Assembly: GCA_025934375.1 (NCBI GenBank)
Contig: JAICYD010000038.1
Span: 1-51,721 of the forward strand
Length of the DNA: 51,721 nucleotides
Direction: 5' to 3'
Source of the DNA: Streptosporangiaceae bacterium
Lineage (GTDB): Bacteria; Actinomycetota; Actinomycetes; Streptosporangiales; Streptosporangiaceae
The position numbers and the translations under genes are program-made. The notes under the pieces are model-generated. The model ran no database searches. It was not told the origin of the DNA and worked only from the letters and a program-made list of their open reading frames with translations. Position 1 is the stretch's first letter. Every line of letters begins with the position of its first letter. Below are positions 30,609 through 40,054 of this stretch, piece by piece.

Positions 30609-32237
30609 ATGAGTTTCGCGGAGGCCTTCAAGATGGCGACGGGGCGCAGCGCGCCGGCGGCGGACGACGCGATGCCCCGGCGGTTCATCTACGCGCTGCC
30701 GCAAGGAAGTGACGTTGCCCCGCTCGTCGCGGAGGTTCGCGGCTGGCTCGACGGGCTCGGGGTCGCCGGCGAGGTGGCCCTGCACGTGGCGATGGGCTCC
30801 TGGGCGCTGTCGGCTGGCCCGGACTGGCGGGAGGACCCGCACCGGCCCGCGATCGTCATCGGCACGTCCGAGGTGCTGGTCAGCAAGGCGCTGAACCGGG
30901 CGTTCGGGGTGGGGCCGGCGATGTGGCCGGTTGACTTCGCGCTGGTGACCAACGGCGCGCACTGGGTCTTCCCCGACCCCGGAGCCTGCCCGCGGGCGGT
31001 CGCGACGCTGCTGCGCATCGGCGCGCTGACGCGGGAGCACGGCACGGCCGAGCCGTGGCGGCTCACGCTGATATCATCGGCCGACCTCAGCCTGGAAATG
31101 AACAGCACCGGCGGCCTCGTTGGGCCCACCGGCGTGGCTGACGCCGTTGACCTGCCCGGCCTGTTCGGCACCGCGCCGGAGGCGGCGGCCGCCTGGCTCG
31201 ATATCGTGCCGCTGGCGGCGGAGGGCGACCGGGAACTGCACGCCGGGGTCGCCCGGGCGACGTGGACGCCCGGCGAGGACGGTGCGCCGGACCCGGAAGT
31301 GCGCGCTCCGGGCGCCGAGTACCGGATCGCGGTGCCGCTGACCGCCGTCGCGGAGCTGGTGGCCGGGCAGGCGGCCTGGCGCCGCGCGCAGGACGGCGCC
31401 TGGGTCCGCGTTTCCGCGGCCGCGGACGTGCGGCCGTTCGAGGTCTTGCTGGTCCGCGCGGGAGACGACGAAGGCGCCCCGGCGCTGCGCACGCCCGCTG
31501 AGGAGGCGGCGCTAGCGGCCGAGAGCGCCGTTCCCGCGCAAGCGCCCGTGCGGCCGTGGCAGACGCTGGATGAGCACAGCCGGCAGGTACGGGATCAGGC
31601 GGCGGCGCTGGCCTCGGTGCTCGACCCGCTGGTGCCGGACGCCGCCCGGGAATCCGCCATCGTCGCCGGCTACCTGCATGACGTGGGGAAGGCCCACCCG
31701 GCCTGGCAGGACGCCCTGTGCGCGCTGGCCCCGGACGCGGACCAGGGCGCCGTGCAGTCCGGCCGCCCGTGGGCCAAGTCCGGAACCGGGGCGGAGGGCC
31801 GCCTGGAGTTCGCGCACGGCGGCCCGTTCCGGCATGAGCTGGCCTCGCTCTTGCTGGTCGATGGCCCGCTGGGATCCCTGCTGGCGGCCGCGCCCGACCC
31901 TGACCTGTGCCGTTACCTCATCCTCGCGCACCATGGCCTGCTGCGGACGCGCGTCAGCGACTGGGAGCTCGCGGCGCCGGGGGAGGCCTGCGCCCGGGTG
32001 ATCCTCGGCCTGGAGCAGGGAGCCGTCAGCGACGTGCCCGCGATACTGGGCCAGCCTGCCACCACGCTGACCGTTGACCTCGCGCAGTTCGGCGAGGAGG
32101 ACGGCGGCGCGTGGTCGGAAGCGGTCGCGCGGCTGCTGGAGCGGTACGGCCCGTTCCGGCTGGCCTACCTGGAGATGCTGGTGCGAATGGCCGACTGGCG
32201 GGCCAGCGGCGCCCGCGAGCTGCCGCGACGCCCCTGA
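30609..32237 (+). CDS. Orphan Cas3-like protein: helicase motifs lost, HD nuclease site kept
   Basis: About 542 residues. The first 170 follow the helicase half of Cas3 of the GSU0051 (type I-U/I-G) kind in order: SFAEAFKMATG (2-12, the opening FxxFF..TG), PRRFIYALP (23-31), PAIVIGTSEVLVSKALNRAFG near 80-100 and WPVDFALVTNGAHWVF near 104-119. Walker A is absent, the DEVQ box is replaced by PDPGA, the SAT motif reads SSAD (about 155-158), and helicase domain 2 is missing. The C-terminal HD domain is complete: His323 (DEHS), His357-Asp358 (HDVGKAHP), His409 (FRHE), His441/His442 (AHHG) and Asp529 (RMADW). No other cas gene or CRISPR array is in the window. I infer a metal-dependent nuclease or phosphohydrolase derived from Cas3. 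GTG 30606 is an equally possible start. Confidence 0.75.
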   Translation: MSFAEAFKMATGRSAPAADDAMPRRFIYALPQGSDVAPLVAEVRGWLDGLGVAGEVALHVAMGSWALSAGPDWREDPHRPAIVIGTSEVLVSKALNRAFGVGPAMWPVDFALVTNGAHWVFPDPGACPRAVATLLRIGALTREHGTAEPWRLTLISSADLSLEMNSTGGLVGPTGVADAVDLPGLFGTAPEAAAAWLDIVPLAAEGDRELHAGVARATWTPGEDGAPDPEVRAPGAEYRIAVPLTAVAELVAGQAAWRRAQDGAWVRVSAAADVRPFEVLLVRAGDDEGAPALRTPAEEAALAAESAVPAQAPVRPWQTLDEHSRQVRDQAAALASVLDPLVPDAARESAIVAGYLHDVGKAHPAWQDALCALAPDADQGAVQSGRPWAKSGTGAEGRLEFAHGGPFRHELASLLLVDGPLGSLLAAAPDPDLCRYLILAHHGLLRTRVSDWELAAPGEACARVILGLEQGAVSDVPAILGQPATTLTVDLAQFGEEDGGAWSEAVARLLERYGPFRLAYLEMLVRMADWRASGARELPRRP

Positions 32238-32293
32238 CGTCGCCGTACCCGGCAGCAGCGCGGGGCCGCCCATCCCGCTGCCCACGTTTCGCT

Positions 32294-32343
32294 CATATGT
32301 TTGGGTTTTGCGGTGTGATCACACCGCGAAACCCAAACATATG
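32294..32343. terminator. 50-bp palindrome between convergent genes
   Basis: Bases 32294-32343 read the same on both strands except for one T-G pair. The arms start catatgtttgggttt and meet at gtgtgatcacac with no loop. It sits 56 bp after the Cas3-like gene and 29 bp before the end of the minus-strand sigma gene. It can act as a bidirectional terminator, but the absence of a loop and the AT-rich ends would also suit a protein-binding site or a mobile-element end. Confidence 0.7.
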
Positions 32344-32372
32344 TGACGCCTGACCGTGGCCAGGGGCGCCGG

Positions 32373-33617
<1,245 letters not shown>

Positions 33618-33623
33618 GAGGGC

Positions 33624-34007
33624 CTACGCGATGCCCATGTCGTCGCCGGTCTCCCGCGACGCCTCGTGCAGGATTGGCCACACCTCGACCGGCCGGTACT
33701 TGGCCGACGGCAGTTCCGCCGCGATCTCCAGCGCCCGCGCCTCGCTGTCGACGTCCAGCAGGTACCACGACGCCAGGTATTCCTTCGTCTCCAGGAACGG
33801 CCCGTCCGACACGACCGGCTGCCCGTCGGTCACCGACACCAGCCGGGTCGCCGCCGCGTCGGCGTTCCCGTACGCGCCCAGCAGTTCCCCGGTGTCGTAG
33901 AACTTCTTGTTGAACTTCCCGAACGCCTCGAACTCCCGCGCCATGACATCCGGGCCGAGCGACTCCCACAGCTCCTGGTTCCCGTAGATGATGAGCATGT
34001 ACTTCAT
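33624..34007 (-). CDS. YCII/DGPF-domain protein, partner of the ECF42 sigma factor
   Basis: A 127-residue protein with MKYMLIIYGNQELWE at the start and the diagnostic SDGPFLETKEYLASWYLLD near the middle, ending in VEVWPIL. DGPF proteins are small dimeric ferredoxin-like folds of unknown chemistry and are classical targets and neighbours of ECF42 sigma factors. ATG 34007 has gaagga eight bases upstream; the frame extends further but without homology. It is translated just ahead of the sigma gene. Confidence 0.92.
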   Translation of the reverse strand: MKYMLIIYGNQELWESLGPDVMAREFEAFGKFNKKFYDTGELLGAYGNADAAATRLVSVTDGQPVVSDGPFLETKEYLASWYLLDVDSEARALEIAAELPSAKYRPVEVWPILHEASRETGDDMGIA

Positions 34008-34109
34008 GGTGCGTCCTTCCGCTCGCGCTTGCCCGCCCAGGCGGGCGGCTCTCACTGACCAGTACGGAGCCAGTCGCCGAACTTCGACATCAGGCCACGA
34101 TCAAGGTCA

Positions 34110-34178
34110 AAGGCCTTTCCGCCAGCAAGGCCTTTCCGCCAGCAAGGCCTTTCTGCCAGCAAGGCCTTTCCCGCCAGC
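34110..34178. repeat. 17-bp tandem repeat upstream of the DGPF-sigma pair
   Basis: Four units of aaggcctttccgccagc at 34110, 34127, 34144 and 34161; the third has one substitution and the fourth one extra base. They lie between the STAND gene stop and the DGPF start, within the probable promoter region. Each contains the palindrome aaggcctt. Confidence 0.92.
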
Positions 34179-34202
34179 AACGTACCCGGGGTGACGGCGA
34201 GG

Positions 34203-36299
34203 TCAAGCAGGCAGCGCGTCGGCGTCGGCCAGCGCCAGCCGGACGATCTCCTCCAGCGGCCGGGCCGCGCCGTCGCGCCACAGCTGCTCGTAGCGGCCCA
34301 CGCCTATGGCGGCGCGCGCGGCGCCCTCGACGCCCTGGCGGACCTGCTCCATCAGCGCGGTGCCGCCAAAGCGCGAGCCGACCCGGTCCCACAGCGTGTC
34401 CGCCGCGCCGAACAGCCACGCCACCCGCTCGGCGCGCCCGAGCCGGATGGCCAGCCAGCCGAGGGTGTCCAGCGCGTAGGCGATGCCCGCCATGTCGCCG
34501 AGCTCGCTCTTGAGGAACAGCGCCCGCGAGGCGTAGGAGGCGCACTCGGCGTCCTTGCCGGGCTGCTGGAACAGCGCGAAGGACGACACCAGGTACAGGT
34601 AGCTCTGCAGCCAGCGTTCCTGGGAGTTCTCCCCGAGCAGCTCCAGCCCGGCGGCGCAGGTGGCCACGGCCTCATCGGGGTGGCCCGTGAGCTGGTGCAG
34701 GTGCCCCATCTGGCAGGCCAGCATCAGCAGCCCGACGCGGTCCCCGGCCTCGGTCAGCCGCCGCCGCGCCTCCAGGCCGGCGGCGGCCGACTCGCCATGC
34801 TCGCCGCGGAACGTCAGCGCCAGGTTCATGTGCAGGTAGCCGCGGGCGATGATGTCCGGCTCGCCCAGCTTGGTGGCGATCGCGATCGCCTCCAGGCACT
34901 CGGCGATCGACCCGTCGACGTCTCCGGCCCACGACGCGAGGAACCCGGCCGAGGCCAGGACGCTGGCCCGCTCCCGGGTCGGCTGGCTGAACCGGGCCAG
35001 CAGCTTGCCGAGCCAGTAGCCGCCCTCGCGAACCATCCCGGAGATCATCCAGTACCCGGCCAGCGCGGTGGCCAGCCGTGATCCCTCTAGCTCGCGCTCG
35101 GTGGCCAGCTCCAGCTGGCGGACCATGTCACGCTGCCAGCCGGGGCCCGCGTCCGGGCCAGCCGGGGCGTCCAGCGCGTACTCCAGCGCCGCGCGCAGGT
35201 TGGCGTGCTCACCGCGCAGCTCGTGGAACCGGGGCATCTGCTCGTCGTCGGCGAAGTGCTCGGCGAACTCGCTGGCCATGCGCAGGTAACGGGCGATGTG
35301 GCGGCCACGCCAGCGGCCTCGCGCGCCGGCGGCGGCCAGCTGCTCGGCGCCGAACTCCCGGATGGTGTCCAGCAGCTGGTAGCGGGCGCTGGCCGGCGAC
35401 TCGCGCAGCACGACAGACTTGTCGATCAGCTCGAACAGGGCGGCCACGATCTCCTCGCGCTCGGGGTCGCTCTCGGCGCAGACCTCCTCCACGGCGGCCA
35501 GGTCGAACCCGCCGGCGAACACCGACAGCCGCTGCCACAGCGCCCGCTCCAGGGGCGAGCACAGGTCGTGGCTCCATTCGATCGCGGTGCGCAGCGTCTG
35601 GTGCCGGGGCAGTGCCTCGGGGGCGCCGGCGGCGAGCATCGCGAACTGGGTGTCGAGCCGGCGGACCAGATCCGGCAATGGCAGCGTGCGCAGCTGCACC
35701 GCGGCTAGCTCGATCGCCAGCGGGATGCCGTCCAGCCGCTGGCAGAGCCGGGCCACCTCCGGCCGGTTGTCCTCGCCGACCGCGAAGCCGGGCACGGCCG
35801 TCGCGGCGCGCCGGGCGAACAGCTCCACGGCGTCGGCCTCGGGTAGCGGCGGGACGGGGAACGTGTGCTCGCCGTGGACGTCCAGCGGCTGCCGGCTGGT
35901 GGCGAGCAGGGTCACCGCCGGCGCCTCGCGCAGGATCGCCTCGGCGAGGTTCGCGCAGGCGTCGATGAGGTGCTCGCAGGTGTCGAGGATGAGCAGCATG
36001 CGGCGCTCGCGCAGGTGATCAAGGACCGCCTCCACCTGCGGCCGGGCGTCCTGCTCGGGCAGCCCGAGGCGCGCGGCGACCGTGTTGGGGAGCAACTCGG
36101 GATCGCGCAGCCCCGACAGCTCGACGATCCACACCCCGTCCGGGTAGCTGCCGACCGCGTCGGCCGCCGCCCGCAGAGATACGCGCGTCTTGCCCACCCC
36201 GCCTGGACCGTGGACTGTCACGAGCCGGGCACTGGTGAAGAGCTTGGCCAGTTGGATGAGCTCCGTTTCCCGGCCGACGAAATCGGTAATCATGGACAT
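34203..36299 (-). CDS. STAND/NB-ARC ATPase with TPR-like repeats, no helix-turn-helix
   Basis: A 698-residue protein of the actinobacterial AfsR/LuxR-like ATPase type. It opens with FVGRETELIQLAKL and Walker A GPGGVGKT (31-38), Walker B LLILDTCEHL near 108-117, then LLATSRQPLDVHGEHTFPVPPL and GIPLAIELAAV of the NB-ARC module, a helical linker and about 300 residues of TPR-like repeats. It ends with LWRDGAARPLEEIVRLAL, where LuxR-type relatives continue into a helix-turn-helix. The lack of that domain means it is a signal-sensing ATPase that needs a partner, or a truncated regulator. ATG 36299 is chosen at the FVGRE motif. Confidence 0.87.
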   Translation of the reverse strand: MSMITDFVGRETELIQLAKLFTSARLVTVHGPGGVGKTRVSLRAAADAVGSYPDGVWIVELSGLRDPELLPNTVAARLGLPEQDARPQVEAVLDHLRERRMLLILDTCEHLIDACANLAEAILREAPAVTLLATSRQPLDVHGEHTFPVPPLPEADAVELFARRAATAVPGFAVGEDNRPEVARLCQRLDGIPLAIELAAVQLRTLPLPDLVRRLDTQFAMLAAGAPEALPRHQTLRTAIEWSHDLCSPLERALWQRLSVFAGGFDLAAVEEVCAESDPEREEIVAALFELIDKSVVLRESPASARYQLLDTIREFGAEQLAAAGARGRWRGRHIARYLRMASEFAEHFADDEQMPRFHELRGEHANLRAALEYALDAPAGPDAGPGWQRDMVRQLELATERELEGSRLATALAGYWMISGMVREGGYWLGKLLARFSQPTRERASVLASAGFLASWAGDVDGSIAECLEAIAIATKLGEPDIIARGYLHMNLALTFRGEHGESAAAGLEARRRLTEAGDRVGLLMLACQMGHLHQLTGHPDEAVATCAAGLELLGENSQERWLQSYLYLVSSFALFQQPGKDAECASYASRALFLKSELGDMAGIAYALDTLGWLAIRLGRAERVAWLFGAADTLWDRVGSRFGGTALMEQVRQGVEGAARAAIGVGRYEQLWRDGAARPLEEIVRLALADADALPA

Positions 36300-36565
36300 C
36301 CCCGTCGTCCCGCTGCACCGTACGCGCGGATGTATGTCATCTTTCTCACCGCTGCGGGCGCTGGCTTGCGGCACCCCGCGTGACAAGGCATACCACACCG
36401 CGTGCCCAGTTGCCGGCAATCAGCGCCGATCTGCGCGTCGATTAGGTATTCCGGGCGAGCCTGACCGAGATGGTGGGCCGGCATGAGCACCCCTCGGCCT
36501 AGCCCGGGACTGACGTGTAGGTATAAAAGGTCGGAGTACCAGTTCCCCAGCGGAGAGGCAAGACC

Positions 36566-37072
36566 ATGCGGAACGCGGCGCTGCTCGGTGCCAGGTTGCT
36601 GCTCGGCGGCTACATGGGAATCCACGCGTCCCAGAAGCTGTTCGGCAAGTTCCACGGGCCGGGCCTGGACGGCATCGGCGCGGTCTTCGAGAAGAACGGC
36701 CTCGCGCCGGGGCGCCAGATGGCGATGGCCGCCGCGGCCACCGAGATCGCCGGCGGCGTGCTGACCATCACCGGCATAGCGGACCCGGCCGGGCCGCTCG
36801 CGGTCGCCGGGGCGATGACCGTCGCGGCGGCGCACAACCGCGAGGGCGGCCTGATGGCCGTCCGCGGCGGCGTCGAGCTCCCGGTCGCCTACGCGACGCT
36901 AGCGTTGACGCTGGCCGCGACCGGGCCCGGCAAGTACAAGATCGGCCCTTCGCTGCCAGGCAGGCTAGCGGCCCTGGGCGCCCTCGGCGGCGCGATCGCG
37001 GCGGGCGCGCTCATCGCGAAGATGGTCACGTCCGCCAAGCCGGCCCCGGCCCCGGAGCCGGCGGATGCCTGA
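36566..37072 (+). CDS. DoxX-family membrane protein
   Basis: A 168-residue protein with four hydrophobic segments and the family features LLLGGYMGIHASQKLFGKF and AAATEIAGGVLTITG. DoxX-like proteins are small integral membrane proteins; in mycobacteria one associates with superoxide dismutase and thiol homeostasis, but for this one the role is unknown. The ribosome binding site ggag precedes ATG 36566. A tataaa element at 36523-36528 could be part of its promoter, without a clear -35 box. The last eight bases overlap the next gene. Confidence 0.88.
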   Translation: MRNAALLGARLLLGGYMGIHASQKLFGKFHGPGLDGIGAVFEKNGLAPGRQMAMAAAATEIAGGVLTITGIADPAGPLAVAGAMTVAAAHNREGGLMAVRGGVELPVAYATLALTLAATGPGKYKIGPSLPGRLAALGALGGAIAAGALIAKMVTSAKPAPAPEPADA

Positions 37073-38012
37073 CGGCACCACCTTGCCTTCACCGGCACAG
37101 ACGTCACCGGCACAGCCCTCACCGGCACAGCCCTCAGCGACGCGATCGCCGCACGCGGACGACCTGCCGCGGCACTCGGACCCGCCGCTGGACCCGTGGT
37201 CGATCGCCACCCTCGACCTGGACGCCTACCTGTCCCGGGCCGGCCTCGCTGGCCACGGCGCCCTACGGCCGGACGGGGACTCGCTCGCCGCGCTGCACGC
37301 GGCGCACCTGGCCGCGTTCCCGTTCGAGAACCTGGACATCATGCTCGGCCGGGGTGTCCGCGCTGACCTCGGCTCGATCCAGGCCAAGCTGGTCGGCGGC
37401 GGGCGCGGCGGGTACTGCTTCGAGCACGGGCAACTGCTCGGCGCGGCGCTGGAGCGCCTCGGCTTCGGAGTCGAGCGGATGCTCGCCCGCGTCTGGCGGC
37501 CCGACATGGTCGGCGCCCGCACCCACCTGACGCTGCGGGTTACCGCCGGGGGGCAGCGCTGGCTGGTCGACGCCGGCTTCGGCGCGTCCCCGGCCGGGCC
37601 GGTGCCGCTGGACGCCAGCGGCCCGCGCGAGATCGGCGACTGGAGCTACGACATCGCCGCCGGGGACGACCCGGGCACCTGGCGGCTCCGCGAACTGCAG
37701 GCAGGCACCTGGGTGACGCTGTACACGGTCGAGGAGGCCAGGGTGCACCCGATCGACATCGCGATGTCGAACCACTTCACCTCCACGTACCCGGACTCGT
37801 GGTTCACCCACGTCCGGATCGTGGCGCGCCGCGACCCGGACGCGATCCGCTCCCTGCTCGGCCGTACCTATACGATCACCCGCCCCGGCCACGTCAAGGA
37901 GCGCCGCGACCTCACCGACCGGGAGTGGGCCACGGTCGTGGCCGACGACTTCGGCCTGGCGTTCAGCGCCGAAGAGCACCAGCGCCTGGCCGCCACCGCC
38001 GACGGCGTCTGA
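37065..38012 (+). CDS. nat: Arylamine N-acetyltransferase
   Basis: A 315-residue NAT enzyme. The catalytic triad is visible: Cys118 in RGGYCFEHG, His154 in RTHLTL and Asp169 in LVDAGFG. It transfers acetyl groups from acetyl-CoA to arylamines or hydrazines; in mycobacteria NAT affects isoniazid acetylation and lipid metabolism. The first 40 residues are an Ala/Pro/Ser-rich extension with a 15-bp repeat; homologues start near DLDAYLSR. The ATG overlaps doxX by 8 bp. It converges with the MFS gene with one base between stops. Confidence 0.93.
   Translation: MPDGTTLPSPAQTSPAQPSPAQPSATRSPHADDLPRHSDPPLDPWSIATLDLDAYLSRAGLAGHGALRPDGDSLAALHAAHLAAFPFENLDIMLGRGVRADLGSIQAKLVGGGRGGYCFEHGQLLGAALERLGFGVERMLARVWRPDMVGARTHLTLRVTAGGQRWLVDAGFGASPAGPVPLDASGPREIGDWSYDIAAGDDPGTWRLRELQAGTWVTLYTVEEARVHPIDIAMSNHFTSTYPDSWFTHVRIVARRDPDAIRSLLGRTYTITRPGHVKERRDLTDREWATVVADDFGLAFSAEEHQRLAATADGV
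37090..37134 (+). repeat. In-frame 15-bp tandem repeat at the start of nat
   Basis: Three units of caccggcacagccct (first unit ends in gacgt) at 37090, 37105 and 37120, encoding a Ser-Pro-Ala-Gln-Pro type array in the N-terminal extension. Confidence 0.88.
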
Positions 38013-38013
38013 C

Positions 38014-39348
38014 CTAGGCCTCGGCGGCGGTGTCGAGCTCCGGCTCGCCCTCATCCTCGCCCCCGGCGCCGGCGGCCACCTCGCAGGGGGCCACCTCGCC
38101 GACGACGCTGGCGGGAACGCTCTGGCGGGCGAACCCGGGGATCAGCCGGGCGACCAGGAACGCGCCCGCGATGCAGGCCAGGCCCCCGGACACGACCGAT
38201 GTCACGTTGCCGAACGCGGTGGCGACGGCCCCGGCCTCCAGGTCGCCGATGCGCGGCCCGCCGGTGACCACGGCCATCTGCACGCCCATCAGCCGTCCGC
38301 GCATCGCGTCGGGCCCGGCGAACTGGATGATCGTGTTGCGGAACACCGCCGATATCACGTCCGCCCATCCCGCGATCGCCAGGAACAGCAACCCCAGCGG
38401 CAACCACCGCACCAGCCCGAAGCCGGTGATCGCCGCCCCCCACACGATGACCGACGCGATCACCGCCATGCCCTGCCGCCGCACCCGCCCGACCCAGCCG
38501 GTGGTGACGGCCCCGATGAGCGCCCCGGCGCCGGGTGCCGCGTACAGCAGGCCGACGGTCGTCGCGCCGCCGCCGAAATGGGTCGCCGCCAGCGCCGGGA
38601 ACAGCGCCCGGGGCAGGCCGAACACCATCGCGTTGACGTCGATCAGGTAGGCCCCCAGCACCGGCGGGGTCCGCCAGGCGAACTTCAGCCCCTCGCCGAC
38701 CGACCGCCACCCGGGCCGCGCCGCCGTGCCTTCCGGCGGGTACGCGGACAGTAGGAACACCGCCGCCACCGACCCGAGGAACGACGCCACGTTCAGCCAG
38801 TAGACGAACCGCAGCCCCGCCCCGGCCAGCAGCAGGCCGGCCAGGGCGGGCCCGACGATCGCCCCCGTCTGGAACAGCGACTGGAACAAGGCGTTCGACG
38901 CCGGGATAAGCCGCAGGCCGATCATCTTGGGCACCATCGCGTTGCGCGCGGAGCTGTCGACCCCGCTCAGCGCGGCCAGCACGGACGGGAACACGAACAG
39001 CGGCCACAGCGCCGACCCCAGGTCGGCGTTGACCGCCAGCGCGGCGGCCATCAAGGCGCCCAGTGCCTCAACGACCATCAGCAGCTTGCGCCGGTCCACC
39101 GAGTCCACCAGCGACCCGCCCCACAGCGACCCGAAGATCAGCGGGAACAGCTGCGCCAGCGAGACTAGCCCGACATCCAGCGACGAGTGCGTGATCGAGT
39201 ACACCTGGTACGGGACGGCCACCGCGGTCAGCTGGGTGCCCAGCGTGGAGACCAGTTGCCCCGCCATGAGCGCCCGGAAGTCACGTGACACCCGCAACGG
39301 CGTGAGGTCCATCAGGATCCGGCTGGGGGGCCGACGGGGGAGGCCCAT
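38014..39348 (-). CDS. MFS transporter, EntS-like (MFS_3) efflux family
   Basis: A 444-residue protein with about twelve hydrophobic segments. FRALMAGQLVSTLGTQLTAVAVPYQVY, the loop GGSLVDSVDRRKLL between segments 2 and 3 (MFS signature) and AMRGRLMGVQMAVVTGG fit the enterobactin-exporter-like subfamily, which exports siderophores or drugs. The C-terminal 25 residues are acidic and cytoplasmic. ATG 39348 is used; ATG 39312 is possible. It converges on nat. Confidence 0.9.
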   Translation of the reverse strand: MGLPRRPPSRILMDLTPLRVSRDFRALMAGQLVSTLGTQLTAVAVPYQVYSITHSSLDVGLVSLAQLFPLIFGSLWGGSLVDSVDRRKLLMVVEALGALMAAALAVNADLGSALWPLFVFPSVLAALSGVDSSARNAMVPKMIGLRLIPASNALFQSLFQTGAIVGPALAGLLLAGAGLRFVYWLNVASFLGSVAAVFLLSAYPPEGTAARPGWRSVGEGLKFAWRTPPVLGAYLIDVNAMVFGLPRALFPALAATHFGGGATTVGLLYAAPGAGALIGAVTTGWVGRVRRQGMAVIASVIVWGAAITGFGLVRWLPLGLLFLAIAGWADVISAVFRNTIIQFAGPDAMRGRLMGVQMAVVTGGPRIGDLEAGAVATAFGNVTSVVSGGLACIAGAFLVARLIPGFARQSVPASVVGEVAPCEVAAGAGGEDEGEPELDTAAEA

Positions 39349-39459
39349 CAGCGAGCCACGCCAGAAATCACCTGGTCAATTCTACCGGATATTTAGCAAA
39401 GCGAAAGATTTTGCCAGGCGTAACGAATCCTGGCGCTCCGTGGCCCGGCCCCTTGGCCG

Positions 39460-39642
39460 CTAGGACGGCGAGGGCCCCAGGCGGGATGGTCGCGGGATCA
39501 CCGGGGACGGCTCCTTCAGCTCGATGAAGATCGAGTGGGTCGGCGTCGTCCCGACGTTGCGGCCCGCGTGCTGCTGCGCGTCGAGCCAGCGGACCTGGCC
39601 CGCTGGCATCCGCACCGGCACCTCGCCGCCATCGGCGGAGAT
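39460..39642 (-). pseudogene. Cupin-domain fragment
   Basis: About 60 residues: EVPVRMPAGQVRWLDAQQHA, then NVGTTPTHSIFIELKEP, matching the last strands of a small cupin that normally has about 110 residues. The first half is missing; homology stops abruptly near 39642, ten bases from the start of an unrelated TPR fragment on the other strand. Confidence 0.6.
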
Positions 39643-39651
39643 GACGCGGGT

Positions 39652-39822
39652 GCCAACCGCTGGGCGATCGCCAGCCGGGCGGACGTCCTGATCGGCCTGG
39701 GACGGCTGGACGAGGCGCTGGAGGGCTTCAGCGCTGTCCTCGGCCTCGACCCGTCCGACGCGTGGGCCTGGGCCGGGTGCGGCCGCGTCCACGAGGCTCA
39801 GGGCCGCCACGAGCAGGCGCTC
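39652..39822 (+). pseudogene. TPR-repeat fragment
   Basis: Residues NRWAIASRADVLIGLGRLDE, then ALEGFSAVLGLDPSDAWAWA and GRVHEAQGRHEQAL, form one and a half tetratricopeptide repeats of good quality, with neither a start nor an end of a protein. It is bounded on both sides by fragments of other genes. Confidence 0.6.
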
Positions 39823-39836
39823 GCGGCGAGGCCGCC

Positions 39837-40049
39837 TGGTGGTGGCCCGCCGCGCTGATCTGCGCCGCGACCATCGGCACGTCGTGGATGAACGCCCGGT
39901 CGGCGACCGAGACGCTCGCCACGCTCGCCGAGACCGCCGTCGACCTGCACATCCGGGACCTGGCGACCCAGCTCGGCCTGGGCGGCGAAGGGCGGTTCAG
40001 CCCGGCGGCCGGCGACGAGATCACGACGCTGCTGCGAAAGGACAGGTAA
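39837..40049 (+). pseudogene. C-terminal fragment of an unknown membrane-associated protein
   Basis: About 70 residues beginning WWWPAALICAATIG and ending in RDLATQLGLGGEG, FSPAAGDEITTLLRKDR. It looks like a last transmembrane helix followed by a short cytosolic tail. No start codon context is present, and its frame differs from that of the preceding TPR fragment. Confidence 0.5.
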
Positions 40050-40054
40050 CCCGC

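Noticed and set aside
30609..32343. A CRISPR locus around the Cas3-like gene
   Set aside because: There are no spaced direct repeats; the only repeat is one palindrome, and no other cas gene is present within the window.
34110..34178. CRISPR-like array
   Set aside because: The units are directly adjacent with no spacers, so it is an ordinary tandem repeat.
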